This document shows positions 46,702-55,754 of a stretch of 64,000 nucleotides of DNA, in pieces. Source of the DNA: Conservatibacter flavescens (GTDB lineage: Bacteria; Pseudomonadota; Gammaproteobacteria; Enterobacterales; Pasteurellaceae); the NCBI RefSeq assembly GCF_002795425.1, contig NZ_PHHA01000020.1, positions 82,134-146,133 on the forward strand. The letters are read 5' to 3'. Each line of letters starts with the position of its first letter. Within the stretch, counting starts at the first letter, position 1. The notes beneath the pieces were generated by a model that ran no database searches, had not been told where the DNA came from, and worked only from the letters and a program-made list of their open reading frames with translations. A program made the translations under genes and the position numbers.

Positions 46702-47310
46702 ATGTTAACTGAAAAAGAGAAAATGCTATCAGGCTTAGCCCATGATCCCTATGATCCTGAGCTGAAACGCTTGCGTATAGAAAATAAAGAGCGTTTATTT
46801 GATTATAATACGCAAATTCGTCCATCAGAGACGGAGAAAAGAGCGGCGCTTTTAAAGAAAATTTTAGGCAAAGCAGGGGAAGATCCCCATATTAATCCGC
46901 CATTTTATTGTGATTATGGGTGTAATATTGAAGTGGGAGATCGTTTTTTTGCTAACTATCATTGCACTATTTTGGATAATGGTGGAGTAAAAATTGGTGA
47001 CGATGTGATGTTTGCACCGAATGTAAGTTTGTATACAGTAGGGCATCCTCTGCACCCTGAATTACGCCGACAAGGTGTAGAGCAAGCATTGCCTATTCGC
47101 ATTGGTGATAATGTATGGTTAGGCGGAAATGTGATTGTGTTACCCGGCGTGACGATTGGCGATAATGTGGTTGTCGCTGCTGGCTCAATCGTGACTAAAG
47201 ATATTCCGCCGAATAGCCTTGCAATGGGTGTGCCTTGTAAAGTTGTGCGACCAATTACGGAACAAGATCGCGAGCAATATTATCGCGACTTTTGCTCTGA
47301 TATTTTATGA
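46702..47310 (+). CDS. Maltose/galactoside O-acetyltransferase family protein
   Basis: Hexapeptide acyltransferase of the Maa/LacA group, 202 residues. N-terminal helical part (MLSGLAHDPYDPELKRLRI), then the coiled beta-helix with YHCTILDNGGVKIGDD and VSLYTVGHPLHPELRR (catalytic His) and LGGNVIVLPGVTIGDNVVVA. It acetylates sugars with acetyl-CoA, probably for detoxification. It lies between yqaB and yqaA, which are adjacent in E. coli. The stop overlaps yqaA (ATGA). Confidence 0.9.
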   Translation: MLTEKEKMLSGLAHDPYDPELKRLRIENKERLFDYNTQIRPSETEKRAALLKKILGKAGEDPHINPPFYCDYGCNIEVGDRFFANYHCTILDNGGVKIGDDVMFAPNVSLYTVGHPLHPELRRQGVEQALPIRIGDNVWLGGNVIVLPGVTIGDNVVVAAGSIVTKDIPPNSLAMGVPCKVVRPITEQDREQYYRDFCSDIL

Positions 47311-47810
47311 TGGAATGGCTGTTTTCATGGGATTCTTGGGGCGTATTTTTTCAAAAACACGGCCTATGGCTGATGTTTTTGAGTGCCTTTTTGAGCGCAA
47401 CGGTCTTGCCAGGTAATTCGGAAGTGGTGTTTATGGGGTTAGCCACGCCTATTTTGTTAGTGGAGCCTAGTTATGTGGCTACGCCAATATTAACGTTACT
47501 TGGCGTAGCGGTTGTCGGAAATAGTTTGGGCAGCATAAGCACATATTGGCTTGGTCGTCTTTTTCCCGCGCCATTGGAAAAAGATCGCAAGACATATTGG
47601 GTCGTGCAAAAAATGCAACGTTTTGGCAGTCCGGTATTATTATTGAGTTGGCTGCCTGTGGTGGGGGATATTGCTTGCGCCGTGGCGGGGTGGTTACGAA
47701 TTAACAGTTTTTGGGCCAGCATATTCATCATTATTGGGAAAACAGTGCGGTATGTTTTTTTATTATTTTTATTATCGCCTGTCATTTCTACAAGAGATTT
47801 TTTAAGCTAA
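47307..47810 (+). CDS. yqaA: DedA/SNARE-associated family membrane protein YqaA
   Basis: 167 residues, about four hydrophobic segments. FLSAFLSATVLPGNSEVVFM and GNSLGSISTYWLGRLFP, then LLSWLPVVGDIACAVAGWLR, closely matching E. coli YqaA as I recall it. The family is linked to lipid transport and membrane energetics. ATG overlaps the previous stop, so translational coupling is likely. Confidence 0.9.
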   Translation: MMEWLFSWDSWGVFFQKHGLWLMFLSAFLSATVLPGNSEVVFMGLATPILLVEPSYVATPILTLLGVAVVGNSLGSISTYWLGRLFPAPLEKDRKTYWVVQKMQRFGSPVLLLSWLPVVGDIACAVAGWLRINSFWASIFIIIGKTVRYVFLLFLLSPVISTRDFLS

Positions 47811-47813
47811 AAT

Positions 47814-47837
47814 AAAAAAACCGCCCAAAAGGGCGGT
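47814..47837 (-). terminator. Terminator-like hairpin pointing to the minus strand
   Basis: ACCGCCC (47820-47826), AAAA, GGGCGGT (47831-47837). On the minus strand this is followed by TTTTTTTATTTT; on the plus strand by TAAAATAACC. It therefore looks like a terminator for leftward transcription, although both flanking genes run rightward. Confidence 0.6.
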
Positions 47838-47960
47838 AAAATAACCTAAGGAACCAATTTATAAAAACAACTGCAAGTTGCTTATTAACTAAGACAGGCT
47901 TAAAAAATAAAAGTTCAAAAAATTTTTAAAAAATTTTCAACCTAGCAAGAAGGATAAAAA

Positions 47961-48470
47961 ATGCCATTATTAGATAGCTTTAAAGTCGATCACACGATTA
48001 TGAAATCACCAGCTGTGCGTATTGCTAAAACAATGACGACACCTAAAGGCGATATTATTTCTGTATTTGATTTGCGTTTCTGTCAACCAAATAAAGAAAT
48101 TATTTCACCACGTGGAATTCATACATTGGAACATTTATTCGCAGGTTTTATGCGTGATCACTTAAATGCGGAGGATGTGGAGATCATTGATATTTCTCCA
48201 ATGGGTTGCCGCACTGGGTTTTATATGAGCTTGATTGGGACACCAGATGAACAACGTGTTGCGGATGCTTGGTTACTCGCAATGAAAGATGCTTTAGCTG
48301 TGACAGAGCAAAATAAGATTCCTGAATTAAATGAATATCAATGTGGATCTTATAAAGAGCATTCGCTAGAAGATGCTCATGCGGCTTGTCGTCATGTGGT
48401 CGAAAAAGGGATTGGTATTAATAAAAATGAAGATTTATTGTTAGATGAGGCATTTTTGCAACAAGCATAA
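47961..48470 (+). CDS. luxS: S-ribosylhomocysteine lyase (AI-2 synthase)
   Basis: Cleaves S-ribosylhomocysteine to homocysteine and DPD, precursor of AI-2, and recycles methyl-cycle waste. 169 residues. Metal site [13 protein letters not shown] (His-x3-His) and the later Cys in [10 protein letters not shown]; catalytic Cys in [11 protein letters not shown]. The 150 bases before it hold the minus-strand terminator and the short hairpin CAACT/AGTTG. Confidence 0.97.
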   Translation: MPLLDSFKVDHTIMKSPAVRIAKTMTTPKGDIISVFDLRFCQPNKEIISPRGIHTLEHLFAGFMRDHLNAEDVEIIDISPMGCRTGFYMSLIGTPDEQRVADAWLLAMKDALAVTEQNKIPELNEYQCGSYKEHSLEDAHAACRHVVEKGIGINKNEDLLLDEAFLQQA

Positions 48471-48484
48471 AAAGAGATAGATGT

Positions 48485-48513
48485 GATGATATGGGGGATT
48501 CCCCTATATCATC
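48485..48513. terminator. Strong hairpin between luxS and trmO
   Basis: GATGATAT+GGGGG (48485-48497) pairs with CCCCT+ATATCATC (48501-48513), 13 pairs including one G-U, 3-base loop. There is no U-tract directly after it on either strand; TTTTT comes 12 bases on when read leftward. Confidence 0.65.
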
Positions 48514-48547
48514 GCTTGATCACCATTGAACCTCTCTTCTCCAACTC

Positions 48548-49279
48548 CTATTCCTTTTCCTGTGACGTGTTGCAAATATCTAACACTTCAGCAATATCTT
48601 GGGTGTTTTGTTTTATTCGCCAACGGATATTATATTGGTATAAGCTCATTCCATAAATCCGCTCAGAGAATTTACCTCGTTGATAGGCGGGTCTTGGATC
48701 TTGTTGGATGACTTCTTGGATAAAGCGTTGAAAGTGCGGTTGTTTTTTTCCAATTTTTTTGACCGCACTTTGTGCTTCCAAGCTAAACTCAACCTTTAAT
48801 AAGTCATGTGGTTTTTCTTGGGCAAATCCACAGTCCGCATGGGGAACGCTGTCTGCATACGTAATATAAGGTTTAATATCTAAAATAGGTGTGCCATTAA
48901 CGAGATCCACTGCGCCAACATGCAATAATACTTTTCCTTGAGTACACTCTATTTTGTGTAATTTTACTTTAGATAAGCCAATAGGATTGGGGCGATGCGT
49001 TGCGCGAGAGGCAAAGACACCCACTCGTTGATTTCCGCCTAATCGAGGCGGGCGTACAGTTGGTTGCCATTTGCCTGTGGGTATCTGATTAAATTGAAAA
49101 ATAAGCCAAAGGTGAGAAAATTGCTCTAATCCTCGTACTGCTTCTGCTTGATTATAAGGGGGCAATAATTCAACAATTCCCATTCCGTCTTGTACGAGAT
49201 CAGGTTGGCGCGGTACAGAAAACTTTTCTTGGTAGGGGGTATGAATGATCGCCACTGGATGTAAGGTTAAATCTTGCAT
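48548..49279 (-). CDS. trmO: tRNA (t6A37-N6)-methyltransferase TrmO (TsaA/YaeB)
   Basis: Methylates t6A37 of tRNA-Thr using SAM through an eight-stranded barrel. 243 residues. The N-terminal TsaA domain has [53 protein letters not shown] and [15 protein letters not shown]. The C-terminal lobe ends with [13 protein letters not shown]. An inverted pair of uptake sequences inside the gene (48732-48770) encodes [13 protein letters not shown] in the linker between the lobes. Confidence 0.93.
   Translation of the reverse strand: MQDLTLHPVAIIHTPYQEKFSVPRQPDLVQDGMGIVELLPPYNQAEAVRGLEQFSHLWLIFQFNQIPTGKWQPTVRPPRLGGNQRVGVFASRATHRPNPIGLSKVKLHKIECTQGKVLLHVGAVDLVNGTPILDIKPYITYADSVPHADCGFAQEKPHDLLKVEFSLEAQSAVKKIGKKQPHFQRFIQEVIQQDPRPAYQRGKFSERIYGMSLYQYNIRWRIKQNTQDIAEVLDICNTSQEKE
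48732..48770. repeat. Inverted pair of uptake sequences within trmO
   Basis: AAGTGCGGT at 48732-48740 and ACCGCACTT at 48762-48770, 21 bases apart; the loop is T-rich. It can form a 9-bp or longer hairpin inside the trmO message. Confidence 0.95.
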
Positions 49280-49402
49280 ATTTGCCGTAAATTTGATCTG
49301 AAGTAGTTAAAAATTAGTGTATTACCTTGTAAAATAGGCACTACGCTAATTTTACTCTAAAAGTGCGGTTTGTTTCCGCATTTTTCTTTTTAATGGAACC
49401 TT

Positions 49403-50308
49403 ATGGCACAAAATACTGTGAAAATGTGGTTAGAAACCGCAAGACCTAAGACTTTGCCTTTGGCATTAGCCTCGATTTTGACTGGCGCAGCATTGGCTCA
49501 CTGGGCGGGCAAATTTAGTTGGGGGATTACTTTATTATGTTTGTTAACAACTTTGTTATTGCAGATTTTATCCAATTTTGCGAATGATTATGGTGACCAC
49601 GCAAAAGGATCTGATACTGCCGAGAGAATAGGACCTTTGCGAGGCATACAGAAAGGGGGAATTAGTTTTGCTCAGCTGCGTGTAGGCCTAATTGTGGTCA
49701 CGCTAGCAAGCTTATTTTCCGGCCGCGCTTTGATTTTATTGGCATATGAGAGTGTCGCTGATTTATTGGCTTTTATCTTGTTAGGGCTTTTAGCTATTAT
49801 CGCAGCGATAACCTATACAGTGGGGAAAAAACCTTATGGTTATATGGGGTTAGGTGATGTCTCTGTATTAATATTTTTTGGATTGCTAGGTGTAGGGGGG
49901 ACATATTATTTACAAGTACATGATATTTATCCTATGGTTTTTTTACCGGCCATAGGAAGTGGTTTGCTTGCCACAGCCGTATTAAACATTAATAATTTGC
50001 GTGATATTGAACAAGATAGAAAAGTAGGAAAAAATACGCTAGTTGTGCGTTTAGGCGCGCATAAGGCACGTATATACCATTGTTTATTGATAGGAATAGC
50101 ATGTTTGTGTTATCTGATATTTGCTTTTGTGTCTTTGCATATGTGGTATCACTTTTTGTTTTTATTGGCATTCCCACTGTTATTTAAACATGCTCGTTTT
50201 GTTTTTTTGAGTAAAGACCCTCTGACTTTGCGCCCGATGTTGGCACAAATGTCTATCTTGGCATTATTAACTAATTTATTATTTAGTTTTGGTCTGTTGC
50301 TTGACTAA
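49403..50308 (+). CDS. menA: 1,4-dihydroxy-2-naphthoate polyprenyltransferase
   Basis: Attaches the polyprenyl tail in menaquinone synthesis in the inner membrane. 301 residues, UbiA superfamily with about eight helices. First Asp-rich motif NFANDYGDHAKGSDTAER and second NINNLRDIEQDRKVGKNTLV. Upstream of rraA as in E. coli. An uptake sequence at 49361 lies in the promoter region. Confidence 0.96.
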   Translation: MAQNTVKMWLETARPKTLPLALASILTGAALAHWAGKFSWGITLLCLLTTLLLQILSNFANDYGDHAKGSDTAERIGPLRGIQKGGISFAQLRVGLIVVTLASLFSGRALILLAYESVADLLAFILLGLLAIIAAITYTVGKKPYGYMGLGDVSVLIFFGLLGVGGTYYLQVHDIYPMVFLPAIGSGLLATAVLNINNLRDIEQDRKVGKNTLVVRLGAHKARIYHCLLIGIACLCYLIFAFVSLHMWYHFLFLLAFPLLFKHARFVFLSKDPLTLRPMLAQMSILALLTNLLFSFGLLLD

Positions 50309-50371
50309 ACAAACAGGCTTATACTAGAGATCGTTGAGTTTTGCTTATTTTGAGATAAAAAAGGAACAAAT

Positions 50372-50863
50372 ATGCGAATTGATACATCGGATTTATGCGA
50401 TATTTATCTTGATCAAGTTGATGTGGTGGAGCCTATTTTCTCCAGTTTTGGAGGGGTTTCTGAATTTTATGGCAAAATTACCACAGTAAAATGTTTTGAG
50501 AATAATGGTTTAATTGCCGAAGTATTAGAGGAGAATGGCGAAGGCCGTGTATTATTAATTGATGGTGGTGGCGCGGTACGCCGAGCGTTAATTGATGCGG
50601 AAATGGCCCAACTTGCAGTCGATAATGGCTGGGAAGGTATTATTGTTTATGGCGCAGTACGTCAGTTAAGTCAATTAGAAGAAATGGATATCGGTATCCA
50701 TGCTTTAGCTCCGATCCCTGTTGGGGCAGATAGCGCAAATCTAGGAGAGGTTGATGTGCCGGTAAATTTTGGTGGTGTCACTTTCTTTCCAGAAGACTAT
50801 ATTTATGCTGACTTGACCGGTATTATTTTATCGCAAGAGCCGCTTGAATTAGAAGATGAATAG
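50372..50863 (+). CDS. rraA: Regulator of RNase E activity RraA
   Basis: Trimeric inhibitor that binds RNase E and slows RNA decay. 163 residues. [20 protein letters not shown] at the start, [40 protein letters not shown]. At the place of the Arg-Asp pair of the related aldolases this protein has Arg-Gln, arguing against aldolase activity; the window's other family member (17942-18598) keeps Arg-Asp. Confidence 0.95.
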   Translation: MRIDTSDLCDIYLDQVDVVEPIFSSFGGVSEFYGKITTVKCFENNGLIAEVLEENGEGRVLLIDGGGAVRRALIDAEMAQLAVDNGWEGIIVYGAVRQLSQLEEMDIGIHALAPIPVGADSANLGEVDVPVNFGGVTFFPEDYIYADLTGIILSQEPLELEDE

Positions 50864-50892
50864 CGAATAAATGTGAGCGAGTACCTATAAAA

Positions 50893-50930
50893 AAGCCTGT
50901 CTTGATTAAAGAGACAGGCTTCATTATTTT
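50893..50930. terminator. Bidirectional terminator between rraA and surA
   Basis: AAGCCTGTCT (50893-50902) pairs with AGACAGGCTT (50912-50921), followed by CATTATTTTTT; an A-run precedes it. Confidence 0.88.
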
Positions 50931-51875
50931 TTAGTCAAGGTATTGGATATCGGCGCCACGTCTAAGCCCTTTGACCCAGTTACGTGACTCTTCTTGTAAT
51001 TGAGAATTGACTAACTGCTCATAGGCTTTTTGGCGGTAGGCGTTTTCAGTTACATCGCCTTGACGTGTACCCGTGACTTCTAAAATATGCCAACCATATT
51101 CGGATTTAAACGGTTGTGAGATAGTGCCTTTTTTAGTGGATTTTATGGCGTTTTGGAAAGCACCAACATACACATCAGGTAAGGCGTAGCCTAAGCTACC
51201 ACCGTTTGCACCGGAAAGATAATCTTTGGAATATTCTTTCGCTGCTTCAGCAAAGGTTTTCTTTTTAGCAAGAATATCCGCACGAATTTGGTTCAACTGC
51301 GCCTTTGCTTGAGCATCATTTAATAATGGGTTGAGTTTCAATAGAATATGACGAACTTCATATTCTGTTGCGGTGACTTCTTTTAATTTCCCACTTTCTT
51401 TTGCCTGTTCAAACATTTTTTTACCTAAGCTCTCCACTTGATCTCGGGTGACATCAATGTTTTTACCAAAATTTTGGCTTTGTACGGCTTGCATTAATAG
51501 TTGATTCGCAATTTGCTTGCGATATGTCGCGATATTGATGCCTTGATATTCTAATGCATCAAGCAGTTGTCCGTAAGTAATCCCATTTTGAGCAGCAATA
51601 TTTTCTAATACCCCTTCAATATGTGCATTAGTGATTTTTACGCCGGATTCTTGAATGGCTTTTTGCACTAAAATATCATCAATGACAGCGTCAATGGCGG
51701 CTTTACGATTAGTTTCTGTATTGGCTTTGTTTCCGAGTGCACGTTTCATTTGGCTAGCCATCACAGGTATGCCATCAACGGTTGCAACAACGCGTTCTTC
51801 AGCTTGAACTTGGTTGGTGAATACCAGTAATCCGAGTAAGCTAAATAAAGTGGATTTTAAAAAATGCATTTTCAT
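50931..51875 (-). CDS. surA: Periplasmic peptidyl-prolyl isomerase / chaperone SurA (single parvulin domain)
   Basis: Chaperone for outer-membrane proteins. 314 residues: signal peptide (cleaved after TNQVQA), SurA N-terminal helical domain (VVATVDGIPVMASQMKRAL, KAAIDAVIDDILVQKAI), one parvulin domain (about 165-280: YEVRHILLKLNPLLNDA, SKDYLSGANGGSLGYA, QPFKSEYGWHILEVTG). E. coli SurA has two parvulin domains in about 428 residues; the shorter single-domain form occurs in Pasteurellaceae. The assignment over PpiC or PrsA rests on the N-terminal domain. Confidence 0.82.
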   Translation of the reverse strand: MKMHFLKSTLFSLLGLLVFTNQVQAEERVVATVDGIPVMASQMKRALGNKANTETNRKAAIDAVIDDILVQKAIQESGVKITNAHIEGVLENIAAQNGITYGQLLDALEYQGINIATYRKQIANQLLMQAVQSQNFGKNIDVTRDQVESLGKKMFEQAKESGKLKEVTATEYEVRHILLKLNPLLNDAQAKAQLNQIRADILAKKKTFAEAAKEYSKDYLSGANGGSLGYALPDVYVGAFQNAIKSTKKGTISQPFKSEYGWHILEVTGTRQGDVTENAYRQKAYEQLVNSQLQEESRNWVKGLRRGADIQYLD

Positions 51876-51953
51876 TCTTTTGTTATTCCATTATGAGTTA
51901 ATTTATACTTTGTTTTAGAGTCTTATTCTCGCAAAAGGTTCAATAGTTTTGCG

Positions 51954-52493
51954 TTATTCTGAAATTAAAGCAACCTCATAGCAGCCATCAAATTTGGTTG
52001 TGCGAACTTGCACTTTTTCATGGCGACTGGTTGGCACATTTTTGCCTACGTAGTCAGCGCGAATCGGCAGTTCACGATGTCCACGATCGACAAAAATAAC
52101 GAGTTCGACTTTTGCTGCTCGACCAAAATCAATGAGTGCATCAAGGGCGGCGCGAATCGTGCGCCCGGTAAATAGGACATCATCAATCAGAATGACTTTT
52201 TTATTTTGTATGCTGACATATTGAGAGGCGCCACTATAAATTGGGGTCTGGCTTGCTGGCTCTGCATATTCCAAGTCATCTCGATAAAAAGTAATATCTA
52301 AGTCAAGAGAAGGGATTTCTACTTGGGTTAGCTCAAAAATTTTCCGTTTAATGAGTTCAGCTATTTCAGCGCCTCGACGTTTAATGCCAACAATAACAAT
52401 ATCATCAAGCACTTGATGTTTTTCAATAATCTCATGAGAAATGCGTGAAATGGTACGCATAAACTGATTTTCATCAATAATGATTTTATTCAT
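51954..52493 (-). CDS. pyrR: Bifunctional pyr operon regulator / uracil phosphoribosyltransferase PyrR
   Basis: 179 residues of the type I phosphoribosyltransferase fold. PRPP loop VILIDDVLFTGRTIRAALDA and EIIEKHQVLDDIVIVGIKRRGAE. In Gram-positives PyrR attenuates pyr transcription by binding RNA; in Pasteurellaceae its regulatory target is unclear, and I see no PyrR-type RNA element beside it. It stands alone between surA and purN; upp, another uracil PRTase, is 3.4 kb away. Confidence 0.92.
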   Translation of the reverse strand: MNKIIIDENQFMRTISRISHEIIEKHQVLDDIVIVGIKRRGAEIAELIKRKIFELTQVEIPSLDLDITFYRDDLEYAEPASQTPIYSGASQYVSIQNKKVILIDDVLFTGRTIRAALDALIDFGRAAKVELVIFVDRGHRELPIRADYVGKNVPTSRHEKVQVRTTKFDGCYEVALISE

Positions 52494-52603
52494 AATGTCG
52501 TTATCCGATGAATTAACACTGCCAGTAAAAATACCACAAATTTCATGAAAACGATACAGAAGAACGTTTGCGATGAAAAGTGCGGTGGTTTTTGGAAAAA
52601 TTT

Positions 52604-53245
52604 TTATTCTTCGGCAGCATAACCTTGTGGCGGTAATAATTGGCCATCAAGATAAGCTTGTGTTCCGACGAGTTTGAGACGATCTTCCATAAACCATTTT
52701 ACGACGAGAGGGTAAATACGGAGTTCTTGTTCTCGCGTACGCTGCTCGACATCACTTATATTATCTTCTGGGAAAATGGGGACTTTAGCTTGTAGAATTA
52801 TCGCGCCACCATCTACTTCTTCGTTCACAAAGTGTACGGTAGTACCATGCTCGGTATCACCTGCTTCCATTGCTCGTTGGTAGGTATTTAATCCAGGATA
52901 TTTCGGTAATAATGAAGGGTGAATATTCACCACTCGTCCGGCGAAACGCTGAGTAAATTCAGGGGTAAGAATTTTCATATAACCGGCTAATACAATAAGA
53001 TCTGCCCCTAGATTATCAATGTAGTCACCAATGGCATTATCCATAGCAAGGTTACTATCAAAGGCTTTACGTAAAAAAACGCGGTGAGAAATACCCGCAC
53101 TTTTTGCTCGTTCAAGCCCAAATACATCTGCTTTATTACTGATAACCGAGACAATTTGAGCCGGAATTTGACCGATAGCACATGCATCAATTAATGCTTG
53201 AAGTGTTGAACCTTGTCCCGAAATTAAAACAACAATTTTTTTCAT
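52604..53245 (-). CDS. purN: Phosphoribosylglycinamide formyltransferase, PurN
   Basis: Third step of purine synthesis, using 10-formyltetrahydrofolate. 213 residues. VVLISGQGSTLQALI, LAGYMKILTPEFTQRF, NIHPSLLPKYPGLNT (catalytic Asn and His) and VHFVNEEVDGGAIILQ. Its ATG overlaps the dgt stop (TAATG), so it is the third gene of purM-dgt-purN. Confidence 0.96.
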   Translation of the reverse strand: MKKIVVLISGQGSTLQALIDACAIGQIPAQIVSVISNKADVFGLERAKSAGISHRVFLRKAFDSNLAMDNAIGDYIDNLGADLIVLAGYMKILTPEFTQRFAGRVVNIHPSLLPKYPGLNTYQRAMEAGDTEHGTTVHFVNEEVDGGAIILQAKVPIFPEDNISDVEQRTREQELRIYPLVVKWFMEDRLKLVGTQAYLDGQLLPPQGYAAEE

Positions 53246-54639
53246 TAAATATTGTATCCTGAGAGAGTTAAATAAAGATCATGGGCATAACTATCAGTCA
53301 TACCGGAAATAAAGTCAGTCACCATTAATAAGCGTAGATAAAGTTGATATTCAGGGGGCTGATCTTTAGCAAATAAGGTATAAATTTGCTTATGGCTTTC
53401 TGAAATTAGAGCAACCAATTTTTTATCTAATTTATTATGAATTTGGTTTAAATCAGCGTAAGGCAATACTGCGGCGATAAACGTGTTGAGCAAAAATGTC
53501 AGAATGGTATGGCCTGAGATTTCTAATTTTAAAATATGCTTATTGGAGAAAATATGCTGTAATGCAAAAGAACCTAAAAACGCATGTAGTTTTTCAGCAT
53601 AGCTCGCTTTAAATAAATCCGCATTATATTCGCCTTTCATAATGGCGTCATAATTCGCATTAAATGTATAAGAGGCGGCGGCGATGAGTTTTTGACGAAT
53701 ATCGAAAAAACACTGATTTACTAATTCTTCTTGATTTTTTATCTCTTTTGATAGCTGTGTTTCTAGTACGTCAGCTAAGAATCTATTTTCCTTAAGTCCG
53801 GTATGTTCATGGCAGTAAGCCGCCATTTTGTCTGCAAAAAAATCAAAGGAAAAAAGTTCTTTTTTCAACGCGTCTTCAATATCTGCCGTTAAATAGGCGA
53901 TGTCATCGGCTGCTTCTAAAATAAAGGTGAGAGGGTGGCGTGCATTGCTAACGCCGGTAATTGAAGTCACCTTACGAAAAGTTTGTTCATCAGCTTTGAA
54001 ATACCCGATTTTTTTATCGATGATTTTTTTCGTGATTTTCGCATCAGGCATTGCGGAGGATCGCGTATATTTGATTATGGTATTGATCGTTGGCGCAGTA
54101 AGGTGCATGCCAGGTTCGCCAGAAAAATAATGTAATTTAGTGATTATTCTGAGTGCTTGAGCATTACCATCAAACTGCATAAAATCGGATTGATAGTTTT
54201 CAATAAACGCGTCAATGTCAATTTGTTCGGGCAGTTTGTCTTGTAGAAAGGATTTCAGGTTGGTTTTAAACCAACTTCGAATGACGTCTTCGCCAAAATG
54301 TCCAAAAGGCGGATTGCCAATATCATGAAGTAAACTGGCGCTTTCTAAAACACGACAGATTTTCTCTTTATAGTGTATAGGGATTTTTTGAGTGTAAGGG
54401 TTGATAATGATTTTACTGGCTAGTTCACGCGCCAACATCGCGACTTCAATGGAATGTGTTAGGCGCGTGTGAACAAAGTCATGGCGTTCAAGAGGAAAAA
54501 CTTGGGTTTTATCTTGTAAACGACGAAAAGATGGGCTTGTGACTATACGCTTATAATCACTGTCAAATGCCACATCATCATTTTTTGTGGGATCGCTGCC
54601 CAATCGTTCCGGATTTAGTAATTGATCCCATGTAAACAT
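53245..54639 (-). CDS. dgt: dGTPase-family deoxynucleotide triphosphohydrolase
   Basis: HD-domain enzyme that removes triphosphate from dGTP/dNTPs. 464 residues from ATG 54639 (MFTWDQLLNPERLG); a longer frame to 54786 lies inside purM and is dismissed. First HD motif HTRLTHSIEVAMLARELAS, second SLLHDIGNPPFGHFGEDVI, third AADDIAYLTADIEDAL. RLQDKTQVFPLERHDFVH is typical of the family. It is wedged between purM (22 bases upstream) and purN (1-base overlap), so it would be co-expressed with purine synthesis. Confidence 0.93.
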   Translation of the reverse strand: MFTWDQLLNPERLGSDPTKNDDVAFDSDYKRIVTSPSFRRLQDKTQVFPLERHDFVHTRLTHSIEVAMLARELASKIIINPYTQKIPIHYKEKICRVLESASLLHDIGNPPFGHFGEDVIRSWFKTNLKSFLQDKLPEQIDIDAFIENYQSDFMQFDGNAQALRIITKLHYFSGEPGMHLTAPTINTIIKYTRSSAMPDAKITKKIIDKKIGYFKADEQTFRKVTSITGVSNARHPLTFILEAADDIAYLTADIEDALKKELFSFDFFADKMAAYCHEHTGLKENRFLADVLETQLSKEIKNQEELVNQCFFDIRQKLIAAASYTFNANYDAIMKGEYNADLFKASYAEKLHAFLGSFALQHIFSNKHILKLEISGHTILTFLLNTFIAAVLPYADLNQIHNKLDKKLVALISESHKQIYTLFAKDQPPEYQLYLRLLMVTDFISGMTDSYAHDLYLTLSGYNI

Positions 54640-54661
54640 TGGCTTTCCTCTTAAATAGTGA

Positions 54662-55699
54662 TTAGCGGATAATGACTTGTTCTTCGTTTTCAACGATAGG
54701 TTCAACTTTACCGATAATCCATGCGTTTTCTCCCGCCTCTTGTAATAACTTAAGCGCATTTTCGGCTTCGTTTTGTGGTAGTGCAATCACCATTCCAACA
54801 CCACAGTTAAAAGTGCGGTACATTTCGTGGGTAGAAATATTACCTTTTTCTTGTAACCAATTAAATACAATTGGCCATTCCCAGCTTTTTTCATCAATGA
54901 CCACTCGTACGTTGTCGTTTAGCACGCGCGGGATATTTTCCCAAAAACCACCACCAGTCAAGTGGGCAATAGCATGAACATTGCTATGTTTAATTAATTG
55001 TAGAATAGATTTTACATAGATTTTAGTCGGGGCAAGAAGGTGTTCTGCTAATGGTTTTCCTGCTAATTGTTCTGTTTTAGGATCAACACCCGCCACATCA
55101 ATCACCTTGCGGATTAAAGAGTAGCCATTAGAATGTGGTCCACTTGAACCAAGCGCAATTAATGTATCACCTGCTTGAACGGCACTACCATCAATGATTT
55201 CCGATTTTTCAACGACACCCACACAGAAGCCCGCGAGATCGTAATCGCCTGAATGATACATACCTGGCATTTCTGCGGTTTCTCCGCCAACTAATGCACA
55301 GCCTGATTGCTCACACCCGTTTGCAATGCCTTTAATAACATTCGCAGCAACATCTACATCTAATTTTCCGGTGGCATAATAATCTAAGAAAAATAGAGGT
55401 TCAGCCCCACAGACCACCAAATCGTTTACGCACATGGCAACTAAATCAATCCCAATGCTGTCATGTTTATTGAGATCGATAGCAAGACGTAATTTGGTAC
55501 CTACTCCATCAGTGCCTGAAACTAAAATCGGTTCTTTATACTTGCTTGGAATGGCACACAATGCCCCAAAACCGCCTAATCCTCCCATAACTTCTGGGCG
55601 AGTTGTGCGTTTAACATCGTTTTTAATGCGTTCAACTAATTCATTACCCGCATTAATATCTACACCGGCGTCTTTATAGCTTAATGACTGTTTGTTCAC
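54662..55699 (-). CDS. purM: Phosphoribosylformylglycinamidine cyclo-ligase, PurM
   Basis: AIR synthetase, the fifth step of purine synthesis. 345 residues. [50 protein letters not shown], and [16 protein letters not shown]. First gene of the operon; a PurR-like box lies about 55 bases upstream. An uptake sequence lies at 54811. Confidence 0.97.
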   Translation of the reverse strand: MNKQSLSYKDAGVDINAGNELVERIKNDVKRTTRPEVMGGLGGFGALCAIPSKYKEPILVSGTDGVGTKLRLAIDLNKHDSIGIDLVAMCVNDLVVCGAEPLFFLDYYATGKLDVDVAANVIKGIANGCEQSGCALVGGETAEMPGMYHSGDYDLAGFCVGVVEKSEIIDGSAVQAGDTLIALGSSGPHSNGYSLIRKVIDVAGVDPKTEQLAGKPLAEHLLAPTKIYVKSILQLIKHSNVHAIAHLTGGGFWENIPRVLNDNVRVVIDEKSWEWPIVFNWLQEKGNISTHEMYRTFNCGVGMVIALPQNEAENALKLLQEAGENAWIIGKVEPIVENEEQVIIR

Positions 55700-55754
55700 G
55701 ATTTGTTCCTTTACCTATGTAAAATGAAGAATATTGCTTGAATTATACAAGTTT

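Noticed and set aside
54640..54786. 49-residue N-terminal extension of dgt
   Set aside because: It lies within the purM 3' end; family proteins start at MFTWDQLL and a good ribosome site precedes 54639.
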